A DNA stretch of 64,000 nt from an uncultured Verrucomicrobiales bacterium (lineage in GTDB: Bacteria > Verrucomicrobiota > Verrucomicrobiia > Verrucomicrobiales > Akkermansiaceae). The notes under the pieces were generated by a model. The model saw only the letters and a program-made list of their open reading frames with translations, had not been told where the DNA came from and made no database searches. Shown here in pieces: positions 20,501 to 28,336 of this stretch. The stretch lies in contig CALGZA010000025.1 in NCBI GenBank assembly GCA_937934595.1, forward strand, positions 42,332 to 106,331. The letters run 5' to 3'. A program made the translations under genes and the position numbers. Position 1 is the first letter of the stretch, and every line of letters begins with the position of its first letter.

Positions 20501-22098
20501 AACGACTACTCTGGAAAAAGAACAAAGACAGCGTATACATAAGATCAGCTATCAATGTATCCATGAGCGTAAGCCCCATGAACCTGATAGACAACACTGG
20601 AAGCCTTCCAGATCCATCACAAGTGGATAATATCAATACATACCTCGATATTCACCGTAAAATTATCAACCGCCTCCGCTCACAAGGACTCCTTGATATT
20701 CAAAGCCAAGTCACCTCACTCTGCATACTCGGTCAGTGGTGCATTAAATACAACCTCACTACCGAAGCCAACAAATTCCTACAAGAAGCAGAAAAACTAT
20801 CCAAAAATTTGCTTACCGGAAAACTAGCCGTCAGCGACCTTCAGCGTCTTCTTAAAAAAGATGACCTCGCCAAAAATGCAGAAATCAACCTACTCAAATA
20901 TGACCTCCTGCCTATCCCTCGCCTGCCACATACACTCAAAAACATCAAAGAAAAATACGGTCAAAATAAAGCTAACTTCGAAGCATACCGCCAGTCCCGC
21001 TTCACCAACAATCCAGAAGTCCTCGAGCTGTCACTCAAACACGTAGAAAATGAAAAACTAAAGGCAGAATTCCTTAACATCTCAGAGCGAATCAGACTCG
21101 TCAAAACACTCTTCCTCCCAGAAGACGCTCCATCGCCATTCAAAGGCTTCTCATCCATCCCAGAATGGATGGCAGCCATCGAAGCTAAAGCATCAAAACT
21201 ACCTTCCAAATTACTACCTAAAAAACTCTCATCTCTTCCAGATGATGGTCACCCAGCGATCGCTCTCGCATTCACTAAAGGCAATGACCCACAAGTCATT
21301 TATGTCCCCATCATTCACGATGACGACTACTCACATCTTGCTGCAGAAGGCACCTCAGAAATCAAATCAGTCATGGATAACTGTGAACAAATTTCAGACC
21401 ACCTCTACAACAGATACGGTGTCCGTAATATCCAGCTCGAGGGACTTTCCAAGCAGTTCGTAACCCAATACAACAATATCCCCGTCCAACGTCGTAACTG
21501 GATGGGAAAAGGTCAAGGCATGGTAGTTCACCAAACCTGGGGTAAACTACTCTCCGAAAAAGCCTGGACTCTCCTTCCTGCTAGTGATCGCCCACTCGTT
21601 GGACCACTCACTGCTATGGGCAGAAGATACGAAGCCAAAATCGTCAAACAACTCGATAGAGCAAAAGTAAATGGCTGGTTTAAAAACCAACAGGTCTACG
21701 ATAAAAATAAAGACGAACTCATGACCGCCCTTAAATCCATCGCAGAAGAATATAACACAAAGCTAGACGCCCTGCTCAAAGAAGACCCCAAACTCAAACG
21801 TGAATATGATATCACCGTCACCCAGAGAAACAAAGCATTCCTAGACTACCTACTAGCACCTAAAAAACCAGGCGTCGTCTTCTTCGGTGCTGCACACTGG
21901 CAAGACCTAGAGGAACAACTCAACAAAAAAGGTCTTTCCTACGCTGTCATAGTACCCACTGGCGTCTCATGGCCACCCACCAAAAAAGACGAAGATACAA
22001 TCTTCTCTGACATGCTAGAACTTGGCGTCCAACTCAAAAACTGCACCCTAGAACTCGGTGACGGCAACAAAGCCAAAATTACCATACCCGTCAAATAA
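14506..22098 (+). CDS. Giant exported TPR protein with C-terminal TraB/Tiki-like domain
   Basis: This is a 2530-residue protein. The ATG at 14506 couples to the previous gene; a second ATG at 14557 would place the hydrophobic export segment (LIFGLIVAVCIFAST) nearer the start. About 2100 residues are helical repeats with TPR hallmarks such as ALTVLTDLAAKPNPDSW, AANIYKRALKSS and AEVAFQRVINDP. The last 280 residues differ: VPIIHDDDY (His near 2271), YGVRNIQLEGL (Glu near 2312) and VVFFGAAHWQDLEEQL (His near 2464). A His, a Glu and a late G-x-x-H in that order match the TraB/PrgY, GumN and Tiki metalloprotease-like superfamily. It is the last gene of the MoxR operon. Function unknown; the C-terminal match is moderate. 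Confidence 0.65.
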   Translation: MKLDNRLFSNFLTSAKDMKNLIFGLIVAVCIFASTSNLTAARLNIFEKSAVSQVLEKNKNSDLATNRKALKKIFPRIRNKHKHLAGLSNMLRDINTPRAQHLLAFTLMSDKKYKSALTVLTDLAAKPNPDSWVTAELARLSQIIELQTTFNLMGRDSELAVLSDSEKDQVNEILKLKISDARTAMKELSKNLLKQYGDLTPLVNYLKTGEPSQNKKIFTSVAALSNGNIVTAETALRDLVKKDNIDTWVIFEYGRIKEMLGKIKQAANIYKRALKSSSDPAVNYALTIRLAQIHYDSDEPKKASQLIRNLTKQKEFSSIEVKNYCARLAALYGDHELSVELFTPTGKNKKLYLNLLFHADALLNTGNLKKAHLVYEKALTLAKLPRDKRYVLDRIINTARKTNSLEQVVSKWTKEKNLAPEQVDILVNLLGGELGQTDKLFAFTKRTDLPAKTIKYLKSPALQERLAVLGSVSDSSWNVAEHYLNLMKQYPDEPSYRDGYVRLLLMEGKRKQAIKVYTDAIASNKSSAKLMEVATGARTIGLMDIARDAATKSGIAEGESPFQSSLFNASLYREQGESDKALEILHKLKTTLKPDNAAGMMILSSEFERLDDIATSTTLCQQAYKISQSENTLRKLITLLEEQGRNVEAFDLWKKLWKSAEVPMTIIQANNRLLELGARNGKLADIAIELEDKLAAEGLNQRELSLLLDIYTSVGDPVSAADVLLYISKTKGDGIVHQNRLLKVYMKSELFGKCNKILRKLIEIDPKNRDEHLQLLAIIALEKGNSGDAMVVLEELAKRNEDGVLRDSFSASVLNMLGKNSQAASAYRRGLADNPDDVESWLLWGNALADRDKKEREALIEQNKRAPKPQNQSGNIKTRALFTMMLEEAEADDLFVICVDGLLNARAPRQSILNALRRLNARLADKPHNLLLHRLAADLNEDINRPEKISEILNIALTVAGDSRPFIMRELITMAKNSKQIDVEIRHGRALLNITEHLPPAESLALGSMLMKRGFSAEAEVAFQRVINDPNAVGTASDIASLYENSGLFEKAAKVIKKLLINNPFDIELHIRLALLEEKNGNFTKANTLYSKAIDIMSSKLPRRISSAQKNNQKKISLTDIDQYYNLTVKGLIATSRSPELQKNVINDIQQSMQEEINNLTKNKTIEKNIALNPRLNKIASLLRHVSFIFHHAEIADNMDTKLFKLFPNDSNLRNNIYTSRDKWQNNAAARAFMQKLDPSRKRKSVVSLFAEDKKTIEQLTNDPSLTDSERSIAITLLSMYGHDELIESQIKNLDISKTPISDSEQLVTAGIASNNPSIIRDAILTNLTKMRTELEGLAGTQKGRAYLRPTKLYKQIIAAWPILSKQDKATAVNIYGMIVNNEEKVYFLSLSYHYLLSITGRANEISPKHIQDYVLGRYLYEHAHVATVVSEWIKSHPKDQYANAISKLIIKKPKNRFNAISVNDLARFISPELITPEIIKTYPPLANYSDQYNTQNIPETLSNDEMYKLRIQYASEIKNALIVMNNDVRKLFPLHDITIRKAANRLSKSHIDILSKDYIKSKDPFEKIVAFLLLKHSGRDIEAFNLLKTIAAMPPEADKVQSALSALPVFLKAYGWNIPALKIIKRNSSSPNLSLNMNFLRQDPLAILDDDQGDILDIGARRIYATSLMSSPLQLKQAVQIYQTDTRQPHINLNFRNSIKALTWPARLTPNHEGLIGLNQINSDSVLHNIANLQDGQDQLYFLMRSIQPKRYSREKEMCDQIAMQAAKKGLSPLIKKQLTTAANKSSLNVFDFKLIESLAKLAPKALPKELNKQINDMLLQSWYGNTKTLPKLILVNKRLGSFVSQARRMATFANASKYMGEKNKSTSFGRWSIALDILEDGCPQYIDSYLKSIPADKRKETLKNLLPFLGLHEARDGVGKGFSKLLNILIEQGYTDIASQQVDKYLQSRLHIIRRKNVLPGISNYETIIGGYSTDYKIKDDGVASALARLNRPDDYQRLLWKKNKDSVYIRSAINVSMSVSPMNLIDNTGSLPDPSQVDNINTYLDIHRKIINRLRSQGLLDIQSQVTSLCILGQWCIKYNLTTEANKFLQEAEKLSKNLLTGKLAVSDLQRLLKKDDLAKNAEINLLKYDLLPIPRLPHTLKNIKEKYGQNKANFEAYRQSRFTNNPEVLELSLKHVENEKLKAEFLNISERIRLVKTLFLPEDAPSPFKGFSSIPEWMAAIEAKASKLPSKLLPKKLSSLPDDGHPAIALAFTKGNDPQVIYVPIIHDDDYSHLAAEGTSEIKSVMDNCEQISDHLYNRYGVRNIQLEGLSKQFVTQYNNIPVQRRNWMGKGQGMVVHQTWGKLLSEKAWTLLPASDRPLVGPLTAMGRRYEAKIVKQLDRAKVNGWFKNQQVYDKNKDELMTALKSIAEEYNTKLDALLKEDPKLKREYDITVTQRNKAFLDYLLAPKKPGVVFFGAAHWQDLEEQLNKKGLSYAVIVPTGVSWPPTKKDEDTIFSDMLELGVQLKNCTLELGDGNKAKITIPVK

Positions 22099-22565
22099 CG
22101 CCCATTGAAACATAGGTAACCTATCAAATACTACGCCACAGCAAGTTCAACACCCTCCCCAACCACAGCAACACTGATTCCATACTGATATAACCCGTTA
22201 GCAGCTTCCTAAACTTCCCCGCATCTAGCTTTAGAATAATTTTAAACCCAGTATTACAGATCAAATAACAAATCATTCTAGTAGGTAGGCGAATAGTGGT
22301 CTAAGCAACTAACGAATAACGATGCTAATCTTGATATATTGTTTTGCACTTCAAAAAATTAGCTCTGCTGCTGTTCCCAAATGTATTAAAACTACTATCA
22401 ACCCAAAATAACTGTGAAAATGGTATAACATAGCTAATACCATCATATTGGCTCGCAAAGAATGATCCGCATTACTGTAAAAATATAATCCTCAAAAGCA
22501 CTAGAACTCCATCATAACTGTTAAATTGCTATTATCACAGAACCTCTATATTCATCGCATGCCAC
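22099..22565. other. Intergenic region holding a partial MITE copy
   Basis: The 467-base gap between the convergent giant TPR gene and the PDZ/toroid gene contains no supportable gene. About 22281-22425 is a copy of the MITE described below. No classical hairpin terminator for either gene was recognised. The remainder is AT-rich without evident structure. Confidence 0.6.
22281..22425 (+). repeat. MITE family copy A, left end missing
   Basis: The segment matches the other copies from a GCGAATAGTGG block, through AACGAATAACGA-GCTAATCTTGATATATTG and TTTTGCACTTCAAAAAAT, to the right inverted repeat ending AACTGTGAAAATGGTA at 22425. TAA follows at 22426-22428, as in the complete copies. The left inverted repeat (TACCATTTGAAC) is not found, and an internal stretch present in the full copies is shortened, so this is a decayed element. 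Confidence 0.75.
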
Positions 22566-25244
22566 TTATTTAGGACTCACTTTTAACCTACCAAACATAG
22601 ACCGACCTACTCCTAAATCAGCATTCGTCTTGATCTGCATTCGGCCGCTACTCAACTCCGCAGAATCTGATGCTTCAGTTCTCCAGCTATTGAGTGAATG
22701 ACTCACCTCCAAACTCACCTCCATATCACTCACTTGCGCAGGATAATCATAAGTAAAAAACATTCGCCCATTGATATCCTCTAAATCCAGCAAACCTCCA
22801 TTGTGCTTCATAGGATTCGTCCCAAGAGCATACTCCATGCGATTCGTATACCCATCCCCATCAGGATCCGCTCCCGGATCTGCCATACCAGAGTTTTGCT
22901 CACCATCAGTAAACTGACCACGTCGCCACATAGACTCATCCACGCTCCCTTGCGCTTGTAAACTCTCCCACAGTTTACTCTCTAATGAAACCATCGGTAC
23001 ATCAGCTTGGTCAGATTCAAGTAACGTAATATAGCGATTAATACTCCACTGGTCTCCAGCAGCCCAGTTAGTAGCACGTATCTGCTCCAAGTATTTCCTA
23101 CCACTCAGACCATAACTAGTAACTCCACTAGAAGCCACTTTAGACTGAAAATTATATGTTCCACTAGGCTCACTAAATAAATTCAAACTTATCTGCATCC
23201 CTTCCTCTATCCCCTTCGAACCCAGTAGTCGTAAGGCCAGTTTACGCGATTCATACCATGCATGACTCGCATAATGATCACTCTCATTTCTAGCTATATC
23301 CCTAACTAAAGCAGCCACTCTATAAAAATTCTCGTCAGAAACATCTTTCACACAATGCATCGCATTCACCCTCGTATAATCATAAGGATTAGAACCCATC
23401 ACATGAATCAGCTCATAAAACTGCTCATAGTCAGCAGCCGTTGACGGCCAGTTCACTCCAATACCCAAAAAACATATATCCAACTTCTTACCTATCCTAC
23501 CCTGCAATACCTTATACTTGTCATCAACATGATCAGCCATGAAAAAACTAAGCAGAGACTGAAACTCAGTAAGATTCATCGCCTTCGTTGCCAACAAAGC
23601 CTCAGCTGCCTCAAACCTCAGTAATAGTGAATGCCTCATATCATTCATTATCGCTATCAACTTCCCCTTCTTACCACTGCCCAACGCCATAGTACTTATA
23701 TAATGAATAGCTCCCATCTTTCCAAAATCATTATTGCCATCCATAAGACCTAATATAGAACCCTCTAAATCATGACTCCTATTATTAATCACAGACAAAG
23801 CACTCGTCCTAATATGTCGAACAGGATTCTGTAATAAACGAAACAACTCAGCATTTGAATTGAGTCCCATATTAGACTCAAATAAACCAACCGTCTCCTC
23901 CACCTCAGCATCACTCACCGTCAACGCAGGATCCGCGCCCCTACCCGTAATCATCAATACCCTCCGCTTTCTACACAAATTAATCAAATGACTACCAGCC
24001 ATACTAAGCCCACTATACGAATATAATGCAGCCGACCTCTCACTATCATCATACGTAAAATTACCATCCCACCTCTTATTCATCGTAGTCAACCATCTCG
24101 TCCTCTCAAAAAAACGTGTAGACGCAAGAGGGCCAGATACATGAGCACCTAAACCACACCACAACTGTGCAAAATAATGACCAGTATGACCTTTCTCTAT
24201 CTTCCTATGATGAGTCATACAAACCCTAGAAAAATACTCAGCACCATGCAAATCACCATCCAATGACAAAGCAATAGCCAAAATCCCACTGATGCCATTA
24301 TCCGAAAACTCATCAATATTGGTACCCTCCGGCCAATAAGACATACCGCCCCTGTAAATATATGACCTAAAATGATCCCTCGCCTTTTCTATCGCCTTCC
24401 TTACCCTCGGATCACTCACTCCCGCATTCTCAGCGAGCACAAGCGCTAAAAAACACTGCGAACTCACAGCATGTATCGCCGCATACCCGCCACTCTTCCC
24501 TCCAGGGACAATCGGTGGATTATGACCCCATAAACCACCACCTTCAGCTCCCAAAGCCACTCCCACAGCAAACTTCTCCAACGCCGGTAACACAAAAGCA
24601 TCCTGAGTCAGCTTGTAATATTCAGCTAATACCATCGTAATCATCCCATTCGCCCAGTTATTCCCCACTCGATCAGTCCTCACAGACACTGTAGGCTGTG
24701 CCCACTGCCAACTTCTAATCTTAGCCGCAGCCTGATCCACCAATGCCTGCTCACCTGTGGCCAATACTCCCAGCAATCCAAAGCCATAACGACCAATGTC
24801 ATTATGAGTCAAAACATGCTGCGCCGCTCTAGCCACCATAGCATCACATTTCACACAGGATGAAGGAGATGTTGCAGACCATACACCCTCAACTGCCAAT
24901 GCTATCGTCGCACTCCCACCAGTCGCAAAATTCAACACAAGCTGACCACCCCCAGCCGGAGACTGTGCCACATCAATGGCAGCCGCCAATGTCTTTCTTG
25001 TATTACCCTGTATCGGCACACCAGCAAACCCTGTAATCACCTGCCCCACAGTTACACGCCCATCTGCAGGTGATCCAGCCTCCACCCTTACCACTGTTAT
25101 ATTTGTCTCAGTCGTCACACCATACATACCAGTAGGACCCAAATGACGCTCTTTATGCTCCAGTGGCTCCCCTGCCTTCCCATAGACAAATGTCGTAAAT
25201 AGAAAAAATCCAGAAACCCTCAAAAATAACGATATTTTAGACAT
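22566..25244 (-). CDS. Secreted PDZ / alpha-toroid protein (DUF6288-like)
   Basis: The 892-residue protein has a signal peptide (about 1-23) and a PDZ-like domain at roughly 45-115 (VRVEAGSPADGRVTVGQVITG). A Cys pair S-C-V-K-C follows near 130, then a long helical toroid region with GRYGFGLLGVLATGE, MITMVLAEYY and GGMSYWPEGT motifs. Near residue 800 there is a calcium-binding type repeat DPDGDGYTNRMEYALGTNP, followed by a C-terminal beta domain common in secreted verrucomicrobial proteins. The order of domains resembles DUF6288 proteins, whose function is unknown. It is the second alpha-toroid protein flanking the MoxR operon. No protease catalytic residues are seen next to the PDZ domain. 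Confidence 0.6.
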   Translation of the reverse strand: MSKISLFLRVSGFFLFTTFVYGKAGEPLEHKERHLGPTGMYGVTTETNITVVRVEAGSPADGRVTVGQVITGFAGVPIQGNTRKTLAAAIDVAQSPAGGGQLVLNFATGGSATIALAVEGVWSATSPSSCVKCDAMVARAAQHVLTHNDIGRYGFGLLGVLATGEQALVDQAAAKIRSWQWAQPTVSVRTDRVGNNWANGMITMVLAEYYKLTQDAFVLPALEKFAVGVALGAEGGGLWGHNPPIVPGGKSGGYAAIHAVSSQCFLALVLAENAGVSDPRVRKAIEKARDHFRSYIYRGGMSYWPEGTNIDEFSDNGISGILAIALSLDGDLHGAEYFSRVCMTHHRKIEKGHTGHYFAQLWCGLGAHVSGPLASTRFFERTRWLTTMNKRWDGNFTYDDSERSAALYSYSGLSMAGSHLINLCRKRRVLMITGRGADPALTVSDAEVEETVGLFESNMGLNSNAELFRLLQNPVRHIRTSALSVINNRSHDLEGSILGLMDGNNDFGKMGAIHYISTMALGSGKKGKLIAIMNDMRHSLLLRFEAAEALLATKAMNLTEFQSLLSFFMADHVDDKYKVLQGRIGKKLDICFLGIGVNWPSTAADYEQFYELIHVMGSNPYDYTRVNAMHCVKDVSDENFYRVAALVRDIARNESDHYASHAWYESRKLALRLLGSKGIEEGMQISLNLFSEPSGTYNFQSKVASSGVTSYGLSGRKYLEQIRATNWAAGDQWSINRYITLLESDQADVPMVSLESKLWESLQAQGSVDESMWRRGQFTDGEQNSGMADPGADPDGDGYTNRMEYALGTNPMKHNGGLLDLEDINGRMFFTYDYPAQVSDMEVSLEVSHSLNSWRTEASDSAELSSGRMQIKTNADLGVGRSMFGRLKVSPK

Positions 25245-25437
25245 AAGCTATTCATTATCAGTAAATAGAAAATATTCAAATATAAATCACCTGATCTCAA
25301 ATATTTATAAAAAAACACAACACTCCCCCTACTCTAATCACCCAATTAAATGAATGAACAATATAACAAGCACCCACCATTCCTATATCCCACCATTCTC
25401 AATACCAGGTTGTAAAAAAAATCAGAAAACTCTCACT

Positions 25438-25468
25438 AAAATACCTTATTAAAACCATTTGGCTGATC
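25438..25468. repeat. 31-base repeat motif shared with 60961-60991
   Basis: Both sites begin AAAATACC and end ACCATTTGGCTGATC, with a diverged 8-base centre. This copy lies just downstream of the asparaginase-like gene's stop. It may be one end of a second small repeat family; the ACCATTTG core also resembles the MITE left end. The rest of the gap 25245-25437 is AT-rich and featureless. Confidence 0.45.
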
Positions 25469-25472
25469 AGTC

Positions 25473-25973
25473 TTACGGATTGGTAGCAGTCACCTCTATT
25501 GCCTCAAACTTACCCGCCTCTCTATTTTTCCTAACATTACCAGCACTAAACACCTCGCCACTCATCGCTATATAAACACCAGGAGACAGAGACTGCACTG
25601 CCCCCATAGCTAAGCCTATATTAAATATAGCATCAGTCACCCTAAACCGAGCCGGAGATAAGGCCCCAGTGATCACTATCGTCTTCCCCTCCACACCCAC
25701 TAAAAACTCAGCCGTCTCACACATCGTATCAGTACCATGGGTAATCAATATCTTATCATAACGCGAGTTCTCACATCTTACCCGTATCTGCGCTCGGTCA
25801 GCATCATTTAGCTCCAAGCTATCCTTTCGCATCAATGGCTCTAAATCATACTCAGCATGAACACCCACCTCCTCAAATATATGAGGTATAGTAGGGTCGC
25901 CTATCTCATACTCAGACGTCGCATCAAAATAAATTTTGTCGATCGTCCCACCAGTTGTTAAAATTTTAATCAT
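25473..25973 (-). CDS. Single-domain asparaginase-like protein
   Basis: At 166 residues this is about half the length of a normal L-asparaginase. It contains the N-terminal active-site elements TTGGTIDK (residues 6-13, with the nucleophilic Thr) and ITHGTDTM (near residue 78). The usual C-terminal domain, which completes the active site at the dimer interface, is absent. Short asparaginase-domain proteins of this length exist as a separate group, so it need not be a fragment. It may hydrolyse an amide or bind an amino acid; this is not determined by sequence. The start lies 5 bases after the stop of the SDR gene, so the pair is probably cotranscribed. Confidence 0.7.
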   Translation of the reverse strand: MIKILTTGGTIDKIYFDATSEYEIGDPTIPHIFEEVGVHAEYDLEPLMRKDSLELNDADRAQIRVRCENSRYDKILITHGTDTMCETAEFLVGVEGKTIVITGALSPARFRVTDAIFNIGLAMGAVQSLSPGVYIAMSGEVFSAGNVRKNREAGKFEAIEVTATNP

Positions 25974-25978
25974 CAGAA

Positions 25979-26842
25979 TTATAGTAAGTTAAGTGATCCC
26001 GCTAAATCCTCAGCAGCATCTATAAATGATGGAAATTCAGGCTCCCACCCCAGTCCAGTAAGCTTAGCATTAGACACCCGCTTATTAAGACCTACCCTAC
26101 CTACATCAGCTCCAGCTACAGCTAAAGGCATCGGCAAAGAAAACTTCTCACATAGCGCAGTGTATGTCTCTTTTAAACTTAGATTTGTCGTTTCGGAAAC
26201 ATTAAAAATACCACAAAGCTCATTTTCTAACAAAAACAAACAAGCGCTCGCACCATCACGATGATGAATATGGTTGAGCACACGCATTCCCACCCCAGAT
26301 TCAGTCACCTCCATCACAGCATCTCCAGAAAATAACCGCTTCAGCAAATAAGACTTACCCTCACCATAAATCCCAGATAACCTAGCCACAGTCCCTCCAG
26401 ACGCTAAAACCGCACGCTCAGCTGATAACAATATCTTAGCCGTCTCACTATCTGGTGAAGTCTCAGATTCCTCAGTCACCTCCATCCCATCCTGCTGGCC
26501 ATATACAGACGTACTGGAAGTAAACAAAACATGAGCATCAGAAAAAACCTTCGTCACATTCTCACACCCCCTCAGATACGTATCATAATAAGACTTCAGC
26601 CTAACCTCAGCACTAGCACCCCTTCCAGCAGAAGCAGACGCACAGTGAATCACATGACTAGGCACGCTACCCTCTACCTCCAGTCGCGCAGCTAAGTTCT
26701 CCACCTGACCCAGCTCTGATAGATCCACCCCAAGATCACTAGACCGTGATGCTACACTCACCTTCCAGCCCGCCCCTCTGAACTCGCGCACTATCTCCTT
26801 ACCCAGATACCCAGGCCCTATTAATAATAAATGTTTTCTCAT
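25979..26842 (-). CDS. NAD(P)-binding extended SDR / epimerase-like protein
   Basis: The 287-residue protein begins with a Rossmann motif, LLIGPGYLGKEIV, followed by WKVSVASRSSDL at the second strand. It has VIHCASAS at the fourth strand, and FTSSTSVYGQ, which supplies the catalytic Ser and Tyr-containing segment of extended SDRs. The SDR Y-x-x-x-K is not clean, since the residue after SVYG is a Gln-rich stretch, so catalysis is uncertain. Proteins of this type are annotated as nucleoside-diphosphate-sugar epimerases, but the substrate cannot be read. The start overlaps the stop of the amidase gene by 4 bases (ATGA), indicating translational coupling. Confidence 0.7.
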   Translation of the reverse strand: MRKHLLLIGPGYLGKEIVREFRGAGWKVSVASRSSDLGVDLSELGQVENLAARLEVEGSVPSHVIHCASASAGRGASAEVRLKSYYDTYLRGCENVTKVFSDAHVLFTSSTSVYGQQDGMEVTEESETSPDSETAKILLSAERAVLASGGTVARLSGIYGEGKSYLLKRLFSGDAVMEVTESGVGMRVLNHIHHRDGASACLFLLENELCGIFNVSETTNLSLKETYTALCEKFSLPMPLAVAGADVGRVGLNKRVSNAKLTGLGWEPEFPSFIDAAEDLAGSLNLL

Positions 26843-28215
26843 TTTCTATTCGAATAATAATTCACCAACCCCTCAGTCACAGCATTCACATACTCACGAA
26901 AAATAGACGGCCTCAACATCCCATTCATATAGCGAAGCCCCTCATAATCACCCTGTATAATTCGCGCATGAGAATCAGCACCATTCATAAGATAGGGCTC
27001 ATAAAACATCACAGGGCACAAATAAGAACGATTCGCAGCCAAATTACGCGCCCACAAATACGGATTCTTATCCACATTAAGAGCATAATTCGACTCAGCA
27101 TTATACTGGTAAGGCTTCAGCCCAGTATGAGAAGTAAACGCATCCGCAGCAAAAGCACTAAGCCTCGCCTCCTCAGGATGAATCCGCTGCAGAATTCTCT
27201 GCACCATCATAAAACGCTGATCATCCTTAGCCACCTCAGAATCCATATACGCCCCATTAAGTAACATATGAAAATGCTCATCCTGAATCAGCTCCTCACT
27301 CCTCTCACCAGCATTAAAATGCAAACATAATACCAAATCAGGACGGTAATCTCCGTTTACATGCTTGGCGCGCGCCTTGATCTCTCCAGCCCTATAAAAT
27401 AACTTCTCACTAGCTCGTATTATTGGAGCAGGATTTGCCCATAAATCCATTGAGGTCAGCTTACTATGCGCATATTGATGGTAATGCTTTGGTCTATGCG
27501 GATTAACTGGCTTCAAATACTCACGCGTGAAAATGACCTCCGCTCCCAGTATCTCCAACTGCTTACCAAGCATCTTAGCCACCTTAAGCGTCAAGTTCCC
27601 CTCACGCACAGGCGCTGCATCCTTATAGTAAAACTCACGCTCCTCAACCTTCGCATAATCCCCACCTATATGACCCGGATCAATCACTATCCTAAGACCC
27701 AACAACGGCTTATTCATATCCTTCACACTCAAGTCATCTCTTGTTCTCCAAAACTTTGGCGGCCGCTCCTGCTTCACCTCAGTCGCAAAAAATAACTTAA
27801 ATAACTTCTCCCCATCTACAGCAGACATCCTTATTAAAGCAAACTCCTCATTCGTACTAATCCACTCCTTCCATTTCCCATTAATCGTATAAACCTCCTC
27901 CAACTCACGCTCAAAATCACGCTTACTTATGGTATACTGATACTTATCCAGCTCAGACCAATCCGGAGCAATCGCTAAATCAGTCAAATGTCTCTCATAA
28001 AATTCAGGAATCTTATCCTCATCAGATTTCCCAGGAACGATATCTTCTACCCCTTCATCACCAGCAGATAGCGCCGTCTTATCCCCAGATGGTATACTTG
28101 AAGCCTCTGGCGGGTTAGCATACTGGATGATTCCCTGTGTAAAATAAGCAAGCACTAACGCAAGAACGACAAGCGTCACCTCTAAGGCATATGATTTTTG
28201 TTTCTTGGCGCTCAT
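26839..28215 (-). CDS. N-acetylmuramoyl-L-alanine amidase (Amidase_3 type), membrane-anchored
   Basis: The 458-residue protein has an N-terminal membrane anchor (about 9-31), a Ser/Asp/Glu-rich linker, a region of about 100 residues without clear homology, and an Amidase_3 domain from about 170. Zn ligands are visible in order: IDPGHIGG, the Glu of VREGNLTLKVAKML, and LCLHFNAGE. The long insert with MDLWANPAPIIRASEKLF is not typical of AmiC or CwlM, so this is a divergent family member. It should cleave the bond between N-acetylmuramic acid and the L-alanine of the peptide stem in the periplasm. It is first in a three-gene - strand operon. Confidence 0.8.
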   Translation of the reverse strand: MSAKKQKSYALEVTLVVLALVLAYFTQGIIQYANPPEASSIPSGDKTALSAGDEGVEDIVPGKSDEDKIPEFYERHLTDLAIAPDWSELDKYQYTISKRDFERELEEVYTINGKWKEWISTNEEFALIRMSAVDGEKLFKLFFATEVKQERPPKFWRTRDDLSVKDMNKPLLGLRIVIDPGHIGGDYAKVEEREFYYKDAAPVREGNLTLKVAKMLGKQLEILGAEVIFTREYLKPVNPHRPKHYHQYAHSKLTSMDLWANPAPIIRASEKLFYRAGEIKARAKHVNGDYRPDLVLCLHFNAGERSEELIQDEHFHMLLNGAYMDSEVAKDDQRFMMVQRILQRIHPEEARLSAFAADAFTSHTGLKPYQYNAESNYALNVDKNPYLWARNLAANRSYLCPVMFYEPYLMNGADSHARIIQGDYEGLRYMNGMLRPSIFREYVNAVTEGLVNYYSNRK

Positions 28216-28336
28216 ATATTCTGGTCTCTAATCGTTTCCTATGCTTTTCTCCTCAAAGCAGTTCACTCATTGTGCTCCTAATCATACCACAAAGGCCACT
28301 CAAATTGCTGTTAACTTTATACGACACTTAGACCAA

